The translations under genes and the position numbers were made by a program. Below the pieces are notes generated by a model that saw nothing but the letters and a program-made list of their open reading frames with translations, was not told the origin of the DNA and ran no database searches. Below, piece after piece: positions 6,258-8,167 of a stretch of 8,167 nt of DNA. The DNA is taken from positions 1-8,167 of the forward strand of contig CANSQW010000043.1 in NCBI GenBank assembly GCA_947649215.1, written 5' to 3'. This DNA comes from an uncultured bacterium. Its GTDB lineage: Bacteria; Actinomycetota; Coriobacteriia; Coriobacteriales; Eggerthellaceae. Each line of letters starts with the position of its first letter. Within the stretch, counting starts at the first letter, position 1.

Positions 6258-7034
6258 ATGAGCATGAAACGAACCTTCCTGAAGAAGCGGACGGCGCTCG
6301 CCGTGCTGGCGGTGGCCCTGGGCTTGGGCGTGATGGTCGGCCCGACGCTGGCCTACTACACCGACACCACTGAGGCGAACGGGTCTATCCCGTTCTCCCT
6401 CACCCCCGAGACGCCGCCCCCGCCGGTGGACCCCGAGGAGCCTGAGGAGCCGACGCCGCCCCCGCCGGGCACTGAAATCCAGGAGAAGATCGAGGGCACC
6501 AACAAGATCATCCACGTGGAGAACGTGGGCAAGACCGACGTGGCAGTGCGCGTGCGCGCCTTCTACGGAACGGCGAACGCCACGGTCGAGTTCGCTGGCG
6601 AAGGCTGGGGAACGCGCGCCGAGGGCGACGGCGAGGAAGGCTGGCTGTACGGCCGCACCGTCCTGAAGCCGGACGAGGTGAGCGATGCCCTCTATATAAA
6701 GGTAGAGCCGGTCAAGAACGCGCAGGTCGATTCGTTTGACATCGCCATCGTGCAGCAGTGCGTGGTGCCGGACGAGGTGGCCGAGGGCAAGCCTGCCGCG
6801 GCGACCTTCGCGGATGGCACCGTGGTGCTGGACAAGCTGACGCCCCTTCCGGCCTACGAGGCTGACGACCAGGCCGAGGGCGAGGATCCTGAGGCTGGGG
6901 CCGAGGGCGAGGGCGAGGAGCCTGCGGCTCGGGCGGCCCTGGCTGCGGCGGCGGCCGTCGAGGGCCTGGTGCCCGTGGCCGACGAGGCTGCCCAACTGGT
7001 GAACGCGACCGTCAACCCGGGCGTCCGGGCGTAA
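6258..7034 (+). CDS. TasA/CalY-like (SipW-dependent type) secreted fibre-subunit candidate
   Basis: A 258-residue exported protein. The N-terminus MSMKRTFLKKR, a hydrophobic core, then PTLAYYTDTTEANGS is the SipW-dependent signal-peptide pattern of TasA, CalY and camelysin-type proteins (A-x-F-T-D-x motif, here AYYTD). The mature part has the typical core: NKIIHVENVGKTDVAVRVRAF (about 79-99), a WLYGRTVLKPDEVSDALY stretch, and FDIAIVQQCVV. Unusually, a Pro/Glu linker with two TPPPP copies follows the signal directly (about 44-70), and the tail is Ala/Glu-rich with no anchor. I chose ATG 6258 because GAGG (6248-6251) is 6 nt upstream; GTG 6255 and ATG 6264 fit less well. It starts 12 nt after the adhesin stop, so it is co-transcribed. 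By family, such proteins form extracellular matrix fibres; that role here is inferred. Confidence 0.75.
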   Translation: MSMKRTFLKKRTALAVLAVALGLGVMVGPTLAYYTDTTEANGSIPFSLTPETPPPPVDPEEPEEPTPPPPGTEIQEKIEGTNKIIHVENVGKTDVAVRVRAFYGTANATVEFAGEGWGTRAEGDGEEGWLYGRTVLKPDEVSDALYIKVEPVKNAQVDSFDIAIVQQCVVPDEVAEGKPAAATFADGTVVLDKLTPLPAYEADDQAEGEDPEAGAEGEGEEPAARAALAAAAAVEGLVPVADEAAQLVNATVNPGVRA

Positions 7035-7047
7035 AGGAGGGAGAGCC

Positions 7048-7743
7048 ATGAGCGAAGTGAAGAGCGCATCCCCCCGCACCGTGCGGATGATGGTGCTGGC
7101 CGCGGCCGTGCTGCTGGTGGTCGGCATCGCGGGCGTGGTCCAGTCGACCCAGGCCCAGCTGGTGTTCATGAGCGAGAACTATGTCGCCGAGTTCGCGCAG
7201 ACCCACATCGGGGTGGCGCTGACCGAGAACGATGTGGTGGTCGAGGGCGACGACGCCCTGCTGGCCGATCCAGAGGCCCTGCTGGGCGGCGATGCCCAGA
7301 TGATTCCGGGCAAGGCGTACGCCGAGCGGCTCTCGGCCGTCAACACCACCGACATGGGTGAGTACGTGCGCCTGACCGTGCGCAAGTACTGGGCCGATGC
7401 CGACGGGACGAAGAACCCGCTGCTCGACCCCGCGCTGATCCAGCTGACCTACGACTCCGAGGATTGGGTGCTCAACCCGGAAGAGTCCACCGACGAGCGC
7501 CTGGTGTTCTACTACCGCCACCTGCTGGACGCCCACGAGGCGGCCGTGGCCCCGGCGGTCAAGACCATTGCCATCGACCCGTCCGTGTCCACGGCGACCG
7601 GCGATTTCTCGCAGTGCCGCGTGGCCCTTTCCGCCCAGGTCGACTCCGTGCAGATCAACTATGCCGACGACGCCGCTAAGAGCGCCTGGGGCGTGGACGT
7701 GGACGCGCTCGGCCTCGAGTGGGATGAGGTGATGGCGCGATGA
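7048..7743 (+). CDS. Second TasA-like secreted protein
   Basis: A 231-residue protein with a basic N-terminus (SPRTVR), one strong hydrophobic segment (about residues 14-32) and a STQAQ junction. Downstream it shows the TasA/camelysin-like order: HIGVALTEND (about 52-61), MIPGKAYAERLSAVN (acidic stretch, then PGK and strand), GEYVRLTVRKYW, and a late WVLNPEE/RLVFYYRHLL strand pair. The usual FTD motif after the signal peptide is replaced by LVFMSENYVAEF, so it may be a divergent subunit, an assembly partner like TapA, or a membrane-tethered starter; the sequence does not decide between these. There is no C-terminal anchor. The start is supported by AAGGAGG at 7034-7040, 7 nt upstream and overlapping the stop of the previous gene. 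Its stop overlaps the next start. Confidence 0.7.
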   Translation: MSEVKSASPRTVRMMVLAAAVLLVVGIAGVVQSTQAQLVFMSENYVAEFAQTHIGVALTENDVVVEGDDALLADPEALLGGDAQMIPGKAYAERLSAVNTTDMGEYVRLTVRKYWADADGTKNPLLDPALIQLTYDSEDWVLNPEESTDERLVFYYRHLLDAHEAAVAPAVKTIAIDPSVSTATGDFSQCRVALSAQVDSVQINYADDAAKSAWGVDVDALGLEWDEVMAR

Positions 7744-8167
7744 GCCTGAGGAGTTTTTGCGGGAAGGCCCGGACTGGGCTGTTGACCGTGGCCCTGGCCG
7801 CAGGCCTGGCGCTCTCGGGCGCGGCTGCCGCGTGGGCTGCGGAGACCGGCTGGACGGTCACGTTCACCGGCGACAAGATGGAATCCGACGGCACGGCCGA
7901 TGTGCTGGCCCAGGTGAAGCGCCTGCAGCCCGGCGACAAGGTAGAGTTCGACATCGACCTGTTCAACGCCTATGGCGACAAGGCCGACTGGTATATGAAG
8001 ACTGCGGTGCTGCGCACCATGGAGGAGCTGGCCGAAAACGGCGGCGGCTCCTATTCCTACAACCTGACCTATACCAATCCCGCGGGTGAGAAGAAGGTTA
8101 TCTACACCAACGACACCGTCTCGGGAGATAGTGACAAGGACGACACCAACGGCCTGCATGACGCGAC
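7740..8167 (+). CDS. Secreted protein of the TasA-type operon (3' end outside window)
   Basis: An open frame of 142 codons running off the right edge. The ATG at 7740 overlaps the preceding TGA (ATGA), a translational-coupling arrangement, and GATGAGG upstream offers only a weak SD. The N-terminus MSLRSFCGKAR, a hydrophobic core and AAWA cleavage near residue 33 make a standard signal peptide. The mature start (GWTVTFTGDKMES, LQPGDKVEFDIDLFN, DWYMKTAVLRTMEEL, then GGGSYSYNLTY) has the PGD-plus-asparagine strand pattern seen in beta-sandwich surface proteins. It resembles, from memory, larger proteins next to SipW/TasA-like clusters in Clostridia and Coriobacteriia that often end in an LPXTG anchor. 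That end is not visible here, so the anchoring role is only a guess. Confidence 0.75.
   Translation, partial: MSLRSFCGKARTGLLTVALAAGLALSGAAAAWAAETGWTVTFTGDKMESDGTADVLAQVKRLQPGDKVEFDIDLFNAYGDKADWYMKTAVLRTMEELAENGGGSYSYNLTYTNPAGEKKVIYTNDTVSGDSDKDDTNGLHDA

Noticed and set aside
5154..7169. Long minus-strand open frame (671 codons) across the adhesin end and the TasA-like genes
   Set aside because: It spans three well-supported plus-strand genes, has no recognisable domain and looks like mirrored GC-rich codons.
1..8167. CRISPR array, insertion sequence or integrase
   Set aside because: No regularly spaced repeats, transposase motifs or terminal inverted repeats were found on reading both strands.

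Overview
The window is GC-rich, with codons mostly ending in G or C. It reads like a genome of the Actinomycetota, most plausibly a gut or oral member of the Coriobacteriia (Eggerthella, Collinsella or Olsenella relatives). The support is the composition, the tRNA style, a glycine riboswitch in front of an AGCS symporter, and TasA-like secreted proteins. The genus is inference; no marker gene here settles it.

Left part (1-1726, minus strand): a sodium:alanine/glycine symporter of the AGCS family runs off the left edge. Its GTG start at 1445 follows a strong Shine-Dalgarno sequence and a leader of about 245 nt. The leader holds a single well-preserved glycine riboswitch aptamer, a degenerate second half-aptamer upstream of it, and complementary segments that could switch exposure of the ribosome binding site. 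A consensus sigma-A promoter (TTGACA, 16 bp, TATAAT) lies at 1699-1726.

Middle (1811-2300): a complete tRNA-Arg(CCT) gene with encoded CCA is followed by about 414 nt without a convincing gene. That gap contains a weak terminator candidate, an AT-rich island with an inverted repeat and a possible promoter, and several GC-rich hairpins. It is probably the 5' region of the operon that follows.

Right part (2301-8167, plus strand): four tightly packed genes, all for exported proteins. They are a secreted protein of about 1,314 residues with a Gly-rich right-handed beta-helix; two smaller proteins resembling the TasA/CalY (SipW-dependent) fibre family; and a further signal-peptide protein cut by the right edge. 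Gaps are 12 and 13 nt, and the last pair overlaps by 4 nt (ATGA), so this is very likely one transcript. The best reading is a surface fibre or biofilm-matrix operon in which TasA-like subunits are exported together with a giant adhesin. The dedicated SipW signal peptidase and any sortase-anchored member would be expected just beyond the right edge but are not visible.
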